Part shown: positions 25,690 to 34,754 of the stretch, in pieces | Layout: each line of letters starts with the position of its first letter | Position numbering within the stretch: the first letter of the stretch is position 1 | Assembly: GCA_030429445.1 (NCBI GenBank) | Contig: JAUIFG010000001.1 | Span: 1-64,000, forward strand | Length of the DNA stretch: 64,000 nucleotides | DNA from: a bacterium | GTDB lineage: Bacteria; Patescibacteriota; Saccharimonadia; Saccharimonadales; Saccharimonadaceae | Direction: 5' to 3' | Program-made: the position numbers and the translations under genes | The notes under the pieces: generated by a model | What the model saw: the letters and a program-made list of their open reading frames with translations, nothing else | Databases searched by the model: none | What the model was told of the DNA's origin: nothing

Positions 25690-27468
25690 TTAATCTCGTT
25701 TTAACATGACGGTAAATGCCTCTGACGGAATGTCTACTTTTCCAAAACGTTTCATGCGCTTTTTACCTTTTGCCTGTTTTGCTAAAACTTTCTTTTTACG
25801 ACTTACGTCCCCGCCATACAGTCCGGTAGTGACATCTTTGCGATATGCACTCAAATCTTCGCGCGCGATGAATCTTCCGCCAATTGCCGCCTGCAAAGCA
25901 ACTTGAAAATTCTGCCGAGGAATAACTTCCTTTAGTTTTGCTACAACTTCCCGACCTATGCGTTGAGCCTCGGAACGATGGAGCATAATACTCAATGAAT
26001 CAACCATCTCGCCAGCAACATAGAAATCAACACGCACCAAATCCTCAGGCCGATAGCCCAAAAGTTCATAATTAAAACTACCGTAACCACTGGTTACACT
26101 CTTTAACTGATCATAGAAATCAGTCAACAAATTCGCAAGCGGTGCTTCAAAACTCAAAAGCGCTCGCTCATCGATATAGCTCATATTTTTTTGAACTCCA
26201 CGCTTACTCACAATCAATTGAATAACATTGCCGACGTATTCTTGTGGTACAACAATCTCGCCCTTTATCCACGGTTCACGGATCTCTTCTATTTGGCTCA
26301 CGTCAGGTAAATCACTCGCCGATTTGATGTCCAATTCCTCACCATTTGCCAACGTAATCTGATAGTCGGTTGATGGATTAGTAACCACCAGATCCAAATC
26401 ATACTCTCGCTCCAGTCGTTCACGAACGATATCCATATGCAAGAGTCCCAAGAAACCAATACGCACACCAAAACCAAGCACGGGTGAATTCTCTGGTTCA
26501 AATTGAAGCGCCGAATCACTCATGCTGAGTTTTTCGATTGCATCCTTGAGATTATTGTAGTCTTCGTTACTCACAGGGAAAAAACCGGCGTAGACAAATG
26601 GCTGGACGTGACGATAACCGGGAAGTGGCTCTTCGGCATGATGGCGACGAACCGTCACGGTATCACCAACTCGAGCATCGCGTGTTGTTTTGAGATTGGT
26701 AACAACATATCCAATTTCGCCTGTTTTCATTTCGTTATTTGGCAACATGGTTGGTGAGAGTGAACCAACTTCAAGTGCCAATCCATGCGCGCCAGTTGCC
26801 AGCATCTCGATTGTGTCACCTTTTTTAATACTGCCGTCAATCAAACGTGTGTATAAAATCACTCCTCGGTAATCATCATAATAACTATCAAATATCAGTG
26901 CGCGCGTCGGTGACGCTTCAATTCCTTGTGGCGGCACCACGCGTTCAACAATCGCATCCAACACGTCGGGTATGCCTTCGCCTGTCTTGGCACTAATTTT
27001 CAAAATATCCGATTCATCGCATCCCAATAAATTGATTACCTCAGCACTCACTCGTGACACATCAGCTGCCGGTAAGTCGATTTTGTTAAGGACTGGAATA
27101 ATTGTTAAATCAGCTGCAAGTGCCAAATATACATTTGCGAGCGTCTGGGCCTGAATACCCTGACTCGCATCAACGACCAAGATCGCCCCTTCGCATGCCG
27201 TCAAACTGCGACTCACCTCGTAACTAAAATCGACGTGACCAGGTGTGTCAATCAAATTTAACTGACAATCCTTGTAGGCCATACGCACCGGCGCAAGCTT
27301 GATAGTGATACCTTTTTCGCGCTCCAAATCCATACTATCGAGTAGCTGTGATTTCATATCACGCTTTGTTACTGTTTGAGTTAATTCCATCAAACGATCG
27401 GCAAGTGTTGACTTGCCGTGATCAATATGAGCAATGATACAGAAATTTCGAATGTGTGACTGATCCAT
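25690..27468 (-). CDS. lepA: Elongation factor 4 (LepA)
   Basis: 592 residues. GTPase motifs AHIDHGKST (14-22), DTPGHVDF and NKIDLP; EF-G-like domains; the LepA-specific C-terminus ending MKRFGKVDIPSEAFTVML. A ribosome-associated GTPase. Monocistronic; -10-like TATAGT sits 11 nt before the ATG. Confidence 0.98.
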   Translation of the reverse strand: MDQSHIRNFCIIAHIDHGKSTLADRLMELTQTVTKRDMKSQLLDSMDLEREKGITIKLAPVRMAYKDCQLNLIDTPGHVDFSYEVSRSLTACEGAILVVDASQGIQAQTLANVYLALAADLTIIPVLNKIDLPAADVSRVSAEVINLLGCDESDILKISAKTGEGIPDVLDAIVERVVPPQGIEASPTRALIFDSYYDDYRGVILYTRLIDGSIKKGDTIEMLATGAHGLALEVGSLSPTMLPNNEMKTGEIGYVVTNLKTTRDARVGDTVTVRRHHAEEPLPGYRHVQPFVYAGFFPVSNEDYNNLKDAIEKLSMSDSALQFEPENSPVLGFGVRIGFLGLLHMDIVRERLEREYDLDLVVTNPSTDYQITLANGEELDIKSASDLPDVSQIEEIREPWIKGEIVVPQEYVGNVIQLIVSKRGVQKNMSYIDERALLSFEAPLANLLTDFYDQLKSVTSGYGSFNYELLGYRPEDLVRVDFYVAGEMVDSLSIMLHRSEAQRIGREVVAKLKEVIPRQNFQVALQAAIGGRFIAREDLSAYRKDVTTGLYGGDVSRKKKVLAKQAKGKKRMKRFGKVDIPSEAFTVMLKRD

Positions 27469-27544
27469 AAACTACTGTAACTATACCAGAAAACAGAGGT
27501 ATCAACAATGTGCTACCAAACGAAACGTAGGTAGATAATCCTAC

Positions 27545-27691
27545 TTACTTCTTTTTGCTTTGGCTCTCTTCGAGCTCTTTGAGACGCTGCTGAATGAGGC
27601 GCAAGTTATTCTGCTGCACTTCAAGTGCTTGTACGGTATCGTAAGCTAATGCTTTCAATTCTTTTTCATCAGTTACTTTAGTAATGTCCAT
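27545..27691 (-). CDS. 48-residue charged coiled-coil protein
   Basis: Short frame starting MDITKVTDEKELKAL and ending in ELEESQSKKK, wholly helical and heptad-like with Gln/Leu/Glu repeats. AGGAGG lies 8 nt before the ATG, which supports real translation. Resembles small ribosome- or chaperone-like coiled-coil peptides but no family is recognised. Confidence 0.7.
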   Translation of the reverse strand: MDITKVTDEKELKALAYDTVQALEVQQNNLRLIQQRLKELEESQSKKK

Positions 27692-27830
27692 GATAACTCC
27701 TCCTTATATTATTTCTGTACAAATACCTGTTATCCCGCCCTCAGCATACTTGCTGTTTGGATTTATTATATGGGGTAGCAAGAGGAGTGTCAAACATTTT
27801 AGATGATTTTTGATTTTTAGGGTACACTGC

Positions 27831-29342
27831 TTAACTGCCATCCCATGAATTTAATACTCGAAGTGATGACCATGGGATGTGAACCATGTCAAAATAATCC
27901 CATTCAAGTCCTGCATCAACATACACTTGCCCTGGCTCTGAACCATCATCAACGTATTCAAATATAAATGCCATCCGTGCACCACCTTTATCACCACAAT
28001 ACGCTCCATATTTTTGCAACGCCTTGGCAACTGCGATTTCTCCTTGTGTAATACCCGGTATTGCCGCCACATCAATTGATGGGTCAAGCTGAACTCTCGC
28101 ACCTTCAGGAATTGGATTCGACACCCCCGCTCCATTGTCACCATCCGTTTTACTTGCAGGATAGCGATAGTCCGTAGGATGAGTCATGTCACTACTAAAG
28201 AAAAGTGCGTGTGGAATTTCGCCCGCAGCAATTTCGTGCCCACGAATAACTGCCGCATAGCGGGATATATTGGTCGCCGTAGAGCTGCCCGACGTTTCTC
28301 GACCATCACCATGCAAACTAGCGACACCACCCCATGATGCACTCCATCCACCAGAATTAGTTGCTTGCCATAATGAATACACCTTACTAGTCGTGGGGTC
28401 AGCGACACTGATATGGCCATCACTACCTGGCGGCATTACTGTCCCATCTGGTATTGGCATGGAGTCACTTCCAAAAGGATCAGAGCCCCATGCTGGTTCA
28501 TTAGCAAATGATACATCGTAACGAGGCGTGTCGGAGGTAATACCCGACTGCCCCGCAAGCGTTACACCAAATTCATACAAATTAGCACTCCGATGCTCAC
28601 CTCCAGCTGTTTCAGCAAGAGAGACAACTATGGCAGCCGAGTCTGGATCAAGCACAGGACTATCTGGTATAGGCGACCAAAGCCAATCAGCTGTATCAAA
28701 ATAATTTCGTGAAATGATTGTTCCCCCATCAATCGCACCCATCGGTAAATGACCGACGTGCCAACCTGACGAGTACACAGGTGGTGGTACGGGTAAGTTA
28801 AGATTATCAAAGATTGCCACACCCGGTGATGGTTCCACTCCCCAAAATCCTGACATCATATATAACTGCACCGATGAAAAATCAAGAGTCGTAGTCTTAC
28901 TCCGTCGCGTTGTCCAGTTAATAGCATCTGATGATGTATCCCAATATACAATGCCGCCATCCTCGCGAATTCGCAGCCACCTATGATCTGTAGCATTATA
29001 TGTCATTGACGTGTCGCTATTGCTCGATGCAACGCATTCACGAAATATCATACTTCCATCATTCGCTTCAAAAGTGACGAAATTATCACTATCAATCCGC
29101 ACTCCAAACTGAACACTGATACTGCCATTGCCTGCATTGGCATTTTGTATAAACTCAACCAATACATAAGATGCCGTGAGCTCATACTGAGTATTTGTGA
29201 TTAAAATTGGATAGCTCGCTACAGGCGAGAGAAGTAACTGGCCACTTGATACCACTGGACTATCAGCACCATATTCACCATACCCCCACCAAGTAGATGA
29301 CTCAGTCGTAAAATTATCAGTAAAGGTGTTCGCCTTTGCCAT
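27831..29342 (-). CDS. Large secreted-type beta protein with LamG-like N-terminal and conserved C-terminal domain
   Basis: 503 residues, no signal peptide. Residues 1-185 look like a concanavalin/DUF1349-type sandwich (WWGYGEYGADSP, FGVRIDSDNFVTFEA, RWLRIREDGGIVYWD). About 195-503 is a second domain with PEGARVQLDPSIDVAAIPG, VAKALQKYGAY and IPWSSLRVLNSWDGS, which I associate from memory with actinobacterial secreted proteins (not verified). It lies 6 bp after the short MARLP-module protein, so the two are co-expressed. Polysaccharide binding or cleavage is possible; no catalytic residues are identifiable. Confidence 0.72.
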   Translation of the reverse strand: MAKANTFTDNFTTESSTWWGYGEYGADSPVVSSGQLLLSPVASYPILITNTQYELTASYVLVEFIQNANAGNGSISVQFGVRIDSDNFVTFEANDGSMIFRECVASSNSDTSMTYNATDHRWLRIREDGGIVYWDTSSDAINWTTRRSKTTTLDFSSVQLYMMSGFWGVEPSPGVAIFDNLNLPVPPPVYSSGWHVGHLPMGAIDGGTIISRNYFDTADWLWSPIPDSPVLDPDSAAIVVSLAETAGGEHRSANLYEFGVTLAGQSGITSDTPRYDVSFANEPAWGSDPFGSDSMPIPDGTVMPPGSDGHISVADPTTSKVYSLWQATNSGGWSASWGGVASLHGDGRETSGSSTATNISRYAAVIRGHEIAAGEIPHALFFSSDMTHPTDYRYPASKTDGDNGAGVSNPIPEGARVQLDPSIDVAAIPGITQGEIAVAKALQKYGAYCGDKGGARMAFIFEYVDDGSEPGQVYVDAGLEWDYFDMVHIPWSSLRVLNSWDGS

Positions 29343-29348
29343 TCCTTA

Positions 29349-29825
29349 CTAACTCCACAATACATCAACAATTACACCAGTTGCGGGTGTTGTCGAACCA
29401 ACTGAGGTCACATTTAACCGCAACATATCACCGATATTCTGAGCTTGCGAAAAACTCACTGTTGATTCAATTATGCTTCCGTCCGCAATCGATACGGTAC
29501 CGATTGTTGACCATGACGATCCATTAAAATGTTGCACCTCTGCTGTAAGTGCCGAATCGACCGGTGCGCTTGCCGTACGCATACGAGCGCCCACAAGTGT
29601 ACGAGCCACATACGCACGATCTGTTGGTGTAACCCCTAGTAACGCGGTTGCTGCTGAAAACTGAATAGGCGCATTAAATTTATTTTTGACGGTATTGGAA
29701 AGTGATGCCTCGGTGATGGAACCTTCCTTAAGCGTGCCGTCACTTTCGTGAGCCTGTAGCAAATAATTGTTGAGAATATCCCCCCAACTTCCATTATCGC
29801 TGCCAGGTATTGGTAATCTTGCCAT
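29349..29825 (-). CDS. Short MARLP-module protein with tail-fibre-like C-terminal domain
   Basis: 158 residues. Residues 1-38 (MARLPIPGSDNGSWGDILN...) are the module shared with the proteins at 2542 and 37010. The rest is a small beta domain (FNGSSWSTIGTVSIADGS, MLRLNVTSVGSTTPATG) like phage tail or receptor-binding domains. No signal peptide. It is followed after 6 bp by the 503-residue protein, suggesting a two-component surface structure. GAGG lies unusually far (about 17 nt) from the ATG. Confidence 0.78.
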   Translation of the reverse strand: MARLPIPGSDNGSWGDILNNYLLQAHESDGTLKEGSITEASLSNTVKNKFNAPIQFSAATALLGVTPTDRAYVARTLVGARMRTASAPVDSALTAEVQHFNGSSWSTIGTVSIADGSIIESTVSFSQAQNIGDMLRLNVTSVGSTTPATGVIVDVLWS

Positions 29826-29911
29826 TGATCTTCGTATATACCTCGAGAATTAGTCCCTCTATTTTTTGATAAACAGTAGCGTTACTTACTCTAATTGTAC
29901 TATATTTACCG

Positions 29912-31534
29912 CTACCGCGCACGGAAGAATAACCATTGTTTCACTCGACCGAGAATTGGGTCTGCTTCATGCAAGTTCAAGAACTTACTTGTAAATAGAT
30001 ATACTGTGCCGCTGACACTAACAATCAGCACAAACTTCGGTAAAGTCGCAAGTATACTAGCGTCTTCTCCTTGTAGCTGAAACAATTGCACCATCGCATA
30101 ACACACAACAGACGTCAGAGTTGTTGCAATTGCCATACGACCAAAGGCGCGGAGTATCCACGCATCAATCAATCCCTTGATGCGATAATTCATAATCGCA
30201 AACATGATAACAACCTCAACCACTGCAACAATCGATTGGGCATAACCAAGCCCGTATGCACCCATGTTTAAATGCATCGTAAACCATACAGCCAATACAA
30301 CGTTTAAGGCAATAGCAAACAGCGAGATATACAGTGGCGTCTTGGTGTCTTGCTGGGCGTAGAAACTACGTGCCACAATGAAATAAATTGATCGAAATAA
30401 TATTGCTACAACCAATGTACCCAAAAGCCCTGCCATCAATGCATCACCACCATTCTTGATAAAGTTAACAAGATAGCCACGAGTAAAGAACGTTACAGCC
30501 GCAACTGGCATTGCCAGCCACGCAATGACACGCACGATATTTTGTAATTCCCTGCGGAACAAATCCGTCCTACCTTGTCCAATCCGCTCGGTCATTTTGG
30601 GAAACGCCGCCGTACTAATCGCAACACCAATCAAATTAATAGGCGCCATGTGCAATACGGTCGCCTGATTGTATGCTGCCAACGTACCAGCTGCCATCCG
30701 TGATGCAAGGTTTGTCTCGACAATACCAACTAAATAATCCATACCCTGATCAATTGAGCGTGGCGGTAAAAGCCTCAATACCTGACGAAAGCCTTTATTT
30801 TTCCAATATATCTTGAACCTGTAATCAAAGTTCAAACCAATCAAGCCAATTGCACTAACAGACAGCTGTAGGATCGAGCCTAGCACGACACCAAGTGCAA
30901 CCCCCATAATTCCCCCCTCAAATACTTGCCAGCCAAACAAATTGATACCATTAGTAAATACCAACAGCCCAATAATAATACCGATGTTATACAAAATAGG
31001 TGCAAGTGCAAAGAATACAAATCTCCCAACCGCCTGCTGAATACTTGCAAAGACAGTCGCAATCGCAAACAAGAAAGGATTGACTGCAATAACTCGCATC
31101 ATACTAGTCGCGAGTGCAATACCCGATTCATTCAATCCTGGTGCAATAACATACCGAACCAATGGCTCAGCAAAGATGATGATCAGAATACTAGAAACGA
31201 GAGTGAGGGCTGCCATGAAATTAATCATGCTCGCAGAAAGTTCCCATGTTGATTTTTTGTTGCCAGATTGCAGGCGCTGATTAAAGACAGGGATAAAGCT
31301 GACGCTCAATGCACCCGATACCAGAATAAAAAACATAAAGTCTGGAACCGTGAACGCGGCGAGATACGCATCATAACCAGTTGGATAAGTATCATAGTAC
31401 GTACCATTCAATAGGCGCATGCGGAAAAAACCAAACAGCAACGACAAAAGTGTCGAGCCTGCGAGCAATGAAGCAGCGAGTTGAATCGACAGCTTTTTAT
31501 TTGCTCGGGCTACGACACTCGTGACTCGTCCCAT
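29912..31534 (-). CDS. murJ: Lipid II flippase MurJ
   Basis: 540 residues with about 14 membrane segments and MurJ/MviN signatures (RMRLLNGTYYDT near the N-terminus, FIPVFNQRLQSG, RSFYAQQDTKTPLYIS). It moves lipid-linked peptidoglycan precursors across the membrane. It lies 17 bp after ftsH with AGAGGA before the ATG, so likely co-transcribed. Fits with murC at 50695 in indicating peptidoglycan synthesis. Confidence 0.93.
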   Translation of the reverse strand: MGRVTSVVARANKKLSIQLAASLLAGSTLLSLLFGFFRMRLLNGTYYDTYPTGYDAYLAAFTVPDFMFFILVSGALSVSFIPVFNQRLQSGNKKSTWELSASMINFMAALTLVSSILIIIFAEPLVRYVIAPGLNESGIALATSMMRVIAVNPFLFAIATVFASIQQAVGRFVFFALAPILYNIGIIIGLLVFTNGINLFGWQVFEGGIMGVALGVVLGSILQLSVSAIGLIGLNFDYRFKIYWKNKGFRQVLRLLPPRSIDQGMDYLVGIVETNLASRMAAGTLAAYNQATVLHMAPINLIGVAISTAAFPKMTERIGQGRTDLFRRELQNIVRVIAWLAMPVAAVTFFTRGYLVNFIKNGGDALMAGLLGTLVVAILFRSIYFIVARSFYAQQDTKTPLYISLFAIALNVVLAVWFTMHLNMGAYGLGYAQSIVAVVEVVIMFAIMNYRIKGLIDAWILRAFGRMAIATTLTSVVCYAMVQLFQLQGEDASILATLPKFVLIVSVSGTVYLFTSKFLNLHEADPILGRVKQWLFFRAR

Positions 31535-31551
31535 GAGTTATCCTCTGCCCA

Positions 31552-33423
31552 TTAGGCGTGTAATTTTGCTTCCTTCGGTAATTCAGTATGTTCAAGTAAT
31601 TTATTGACTGTATCTTCGTCGAGTGTTTCTTCCTTTAACAATGATTCAGCGAGTTTACGCAAACTTTCCATATTGTGTTTCAACACGACCTCAGCTCGAC
31701 GCCCGGCCTCCTTGATGAGTGCCTCAACTTCTCCATCAATTTCCCTTGCAGTATCGTCGCTATATGGACGATCATGGGTCATTCTATCAAACAACATGCC
31801 GCCATTATTTTCATGGAAGACTTGATCGCGCAACTTTGCACCCATCCCCTGTTCAATTACCATGTCACGCGCAATCTCAGTCGCTTTGCGAAGATCTGAT
31901 CCAGCGCCAGTCGTAATACCATCCGCACCGTAAAGAAGCTTTTCAGCAACACGACCACCAAGCGCACTTGCCAGTTGGTCTTTGAACTCATAGATACTCG
32001 TATAACTCTTGTCCTGTGGAGGCAAAAACCATGTCACGCCACCAGTTCCACCTCGTGGAATGATTGTAACTTTGTGAACGGGATCGTTATCGGGTAGAAC
32101 GTGACCGACAACAGCATGACCAGCTTCGTGATAAGCAGTCAGCTCTTTTTCTTTTTCACTCATCACCTTTGCTTTACGCTCTGGCCCAATTGCTACCTTT
32201 TCAAACGCCTCGGTGATATCAGCATTCGTAATTTTTTTACGATTATCACGCGCTGCGATGATCGCAGCTTCATTGGCAATATTCGCCAGATCTGCACCAG
32301 AAGAACCGGCAGTTTTTGCAGCTAATTTATCGAGGTCCGTCGAATCATCAGTTGGCTTATTTTTGAAATGAACTTTCAAAATAGCCTCGCGATCTTTGCG
32401 CTCAGGCAACATAATATTTGTACGTCGATCGAATCGGCCCGGACGTAACAATGCAGGGTCAAGAACATCAGCTCGGTTAGTCGCAGCGAGAATGATGACA
32501 TTCGTATCGGTCTCGAAACCATCCATTTCGACCAAAATCTGATTGAGTGTTTGTTCACGCTCGTCATGACCACCACCCATGCCACTACCGCGCTTACGGC
32601 CAACAGCGTCAATTTCATCTATGAAGATAATTGCCGGTGCATTCTTTTTTGCTTTCTGGAACAAATCACGCACGCGACTCGCACCAACACCAACAAACAT
32701 CTCGACAAATTCCGAACCACTAATGCTAAAGAAGGGTACGTTTGCCTCGCCAGCAACAGCACGCGCCAACATTGTCTTGCCGGTTCCCGGACTACCAACC
32801 AACAAAACGCCTTTTGGAATCTTGGCGCCAACTTCTTTATATTTTTTTGGATGCTTCAAAAAGTCGACAACTTCTTCTAGGTCTTGCTTTGCGCTATCAT
32901 TTCCGGCAATATCCTCAAAGACTACCTTTTCTTTATCGATACCGTATAGTTTTGCTTTTGACTTACCAAAACCAAGTGCTTGATTATTCTGACCTTGAGC
33001 TTGTCGCATCATGAACATAAAGAATGCAATAATCAAAACAACAGGGATAAAGATAATTGCCAAGTTCCATATTGTCTCGCCAGTTTGTGATGGCGGCTCG
33101 TCCGACAACGTCTTTTTTGCCCGCTCGTTGAGAATATCATCCTTTAGTAATGTACTAACACCGCCGGTAATATACGACGTTTGCGTCGGCTGCTCCTTGC
33201 CCTTCAGCGTAATCTTTAGTTCGCTACCTGCGCCCTGAATCTTTGTCACTTCACCCTTGTTTGCCTGCTCAATAACCTGTGAAATTTCTACCTTATCTAA
33301 CTTTTCGGTTGGTGCAACAACAGCAAACAGAGTTAATGCAGCAAGGACAAGAATTGCCCAGAAAACACCAAGCCGCATCCAATTACTCACTTTGTTTTTT
33401 GAAGGCCGATTTTTTATTGCCAT
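31552..33423 (-). CDS. ftsH: ATP-dependent zinc metalloprotease FtsH
   Basis: 623 residues: two N-terminal membrane segments (about 18-37 and 117-138) around a small extracytoplasmic domain; AAA domain with [27 protein letters not shown] and [21 protein letters not shown]; protease domain with zinc site [10 protein letters not shown]. Degrades membrane and misfolded proteins. First gene of ftsH-murJ; AAAGGAA precedes the ATG. Confidence 0.98.
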   Translation of the reverse strand: MAIKNRPSKNKVSNWMRLGVFWAILVLAALTLFAVVAPTEKLDKVEISQVIEQANKGEVTKIQGAGSELKITLKGKEQPTQTSYITGGVSTLLKDDILNERAKKTLSDEPPSQTGETIWNLAIIFIPVVLIIAFFMFMMRQAQGQNNQALGFGKSKAKLYGIDKEKVVFEDIAGNDSAKQDLEEVVDFLKHPKKYKEVGAKIPKGVLLVGSPGTGKTMLARAVAGEANVPFFSISGSEFVEMFVGVGASRVRDLFQKAKKNAPAIIFIDEIDAVGRKRGSGMGGGHDEREQTLNQILVEMDGFETDTNVIILAATNRADVLDPALLRPGRFDRRTNIMLPERKDREAILKVHFKNKPTDDSTDLDKLAAKTAGSSGADLANIANEAAIIAARDNRKKITNADITEAFEKVAIGPERKAKVMSEKEKELTAYHEAGHAVVGHVLPDNDPVHKVTIIPRGGTGGVTWFLPPQDKSYTSIYEFKDQLASALGGRVAEKLLYGADGITTGAGSDLRKATEIARDMVIEQGMGAKLRDQVFHENNGGMLFDRMTHDRPYSDDTAREIDGEVEALIKEAGRRAEVVLKHNMESLRKLAESLLKEETLDEDTVNKLLEHTELPKEAKLHA

Positions 33424-33503
33424 AGTATGAACATATTCCTTTCGCTCAGCAGTTTTCTGCGTTTATCACTTCCATTATGATACCACCCCAGAGTAGTCCG
33501 CGT

Positions 33504-34349
33504 CTATTTCTCAACACTAAAATGAGTCACTGTAAACTTTAGATAGACGCCTGACGCAATTTCGTATATTTTTTGAGGATAAAAAGTCTTGATTGCGTGA
33601 AGCGCACGCCTCACTTGCGGCCTAGTAGGACGATAGCCCACTTGGTAGATAATGGCAGCACGCAGCAATTCTTCGGCCACAACAATTGGTGAACAAATGA
33701 AAAAATATCTTGAATAAGATGAGTCTTCGATCAATCTCCTTGCTTCTGTATCAATCTCTTTGCGTAAAGCAACCTGTCTATCTCTATACAAACAAAGTAA
33801 TTGATGTGTTTGGATATCCAAATCAGTCAACTTTTTACGGATGTCATTCCGCAAATACTTCGTGTCGCTATTTGTCGCATCCTCGCGCCACTCTAGCGAA
33901 TTCATACGAGCATACTCAATAATTTCGGACTTCCTTTTATTCAACAAGGGGCGCTCGATGTCCGTACTGTCTAACACCGCCAATCCACGCCAGCCGGTTC
34001 CGCGCATCAGATTAATTGTAATCGTTTCTACTACATCATCTGCATGATGGGCTGTCACAATCTTTGCATCGTGCTTTTTTGCAACATCCCGTAAAAAAGT
34101 ATACCGTCTGTTGCGCGCCAACTCTTCACTGGTGCCTTTACCCAAATCTTCACGTTTCGTTTCAAACGGTAATTCGTACTTTTTTGCCAAATCATGAACA
34201 AACATCGCATCATCAGCGGATTCATCCCTAATCCCATGATCAAAGTGCGCAATCACAAGTTTTACATGCGGAATACTACCTTTAGCAAACATATCGAGCA
34301 ACACCACCGAATCCACTCCGCCACTCACTGCTACAACATAATTCACCAT
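33504..34349 (-). CDS. tilS: tRNA(Ile)-lysidine synthase TilS (short form)
   Basis: 281 residues. N-terminal PP-loop AVSGGVDSVVLLD (8-20), VIAHFDHGIRDESADD, and TAHHADDVVETITINLMRGTGWRGL; the C-terminal domain of long TilS proteins is reduced to about 80 residues. It converts the CAU anticodon of tRNA-Ile2 to lysidine so that it reads AUA. The cognate tRNA lies at 47878. ATG 34349 overlaps the stop of a 33-residue leader frame (TGATG) with AAAAGG 8 nt upstream. Confidence 0.93.
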   Translation of the reverse strand: MVNYVVAVSGGVDSVVLLDMFAKGSIPHVKLVIAHFDHGIRDESADDAMFVHDLAKKYELPFETKREDLGKGTSEELARNRRYTFLRDVAKKHDAKIVTAHHADDVVETITINLMRGTGWRGLAVLDSTDIERPLLNKRKSEIIEYARMNSLEWREDATNSDTKYLRNDIRKKLTDLDIQTHQLLCLYRDRQVALRKEIDTEARRLIEDSSYSRYFFICSPIVVAEELLRAAIIYQVGYRPTRPQVRRALHAIKTFYPQKIYEIASGVYLKFTVTHFSVEK

Positions 34350-34450
34350 CAACCAAACCTTTTTACCAGTTTAACCCTCTGCCAAATAGGCACGAAACTA
34401 CCGATAGTATCGCTAGCAAACGCCATTAACAAAAGCAGGGACTTACTCAT
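34349..34450 (-). CDS. 33-residue hydrophobic leader peptide frame upstream of tilS
   Basis: MSKSLLLLMAFASDTI... ends in a basic KLVKRFG. -10 TATAAT (34459-34464) lies 8 nt before the ATG, matching the leaderless pattern, and the TGA overlaps the tilS ATG. It may be a genuine membrane micro-protein or simply give leaderless initiation coupled to tilS. Confidence 0.5.
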   Translation of the reverse strand: MSKSLLLLMAFASDTIGSFVPIWQRVKLVKRFG

Positions 34451-34538
34451 AGTAATTAATTATAACCCTTGGACAAACATATCTCTGGTAGATATTAATT
34501 TGGTCTCAATTTGTGAATAAAGGTATATACTATTGAGC

Positions 34539-34715
34539 ATGAGAAACCAATCACGAGAAATACCGGAACATTTAAAAGCTACATGGGATGCGGTAAATAA
34601 AGAGTTGAGCGAAGCCAGCATTGAACTACAAGAAGCGCAAGCACGCTACAACGAAGCTGTTTTGGCTCGAATAGCCCTTAATAATACTCTTAATCAAACA
34701 GTAGCCCAAGAGTAA
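34539..34715 (+). CDS. Small coiled-coil protein
   Basis: 58 residues, helical with heptads (VNKELSEASIELQEAQARYNE). ATG 34539 lies 7 nt after -10 TATACT (34526-34531); an in-frame TTG two codons earlier would fall too close to the promoter. Function unknown. Confidence 0.7.
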   Translation: MRNQSREIPEHLKATWDAVNKELSEASIELQEAQARYNEAVLARIALNNTLNQTVAQE

Positions 34716-34754
34716 TATTTATTCACGCTATACTTCCTTGAAAATACCCATAAT

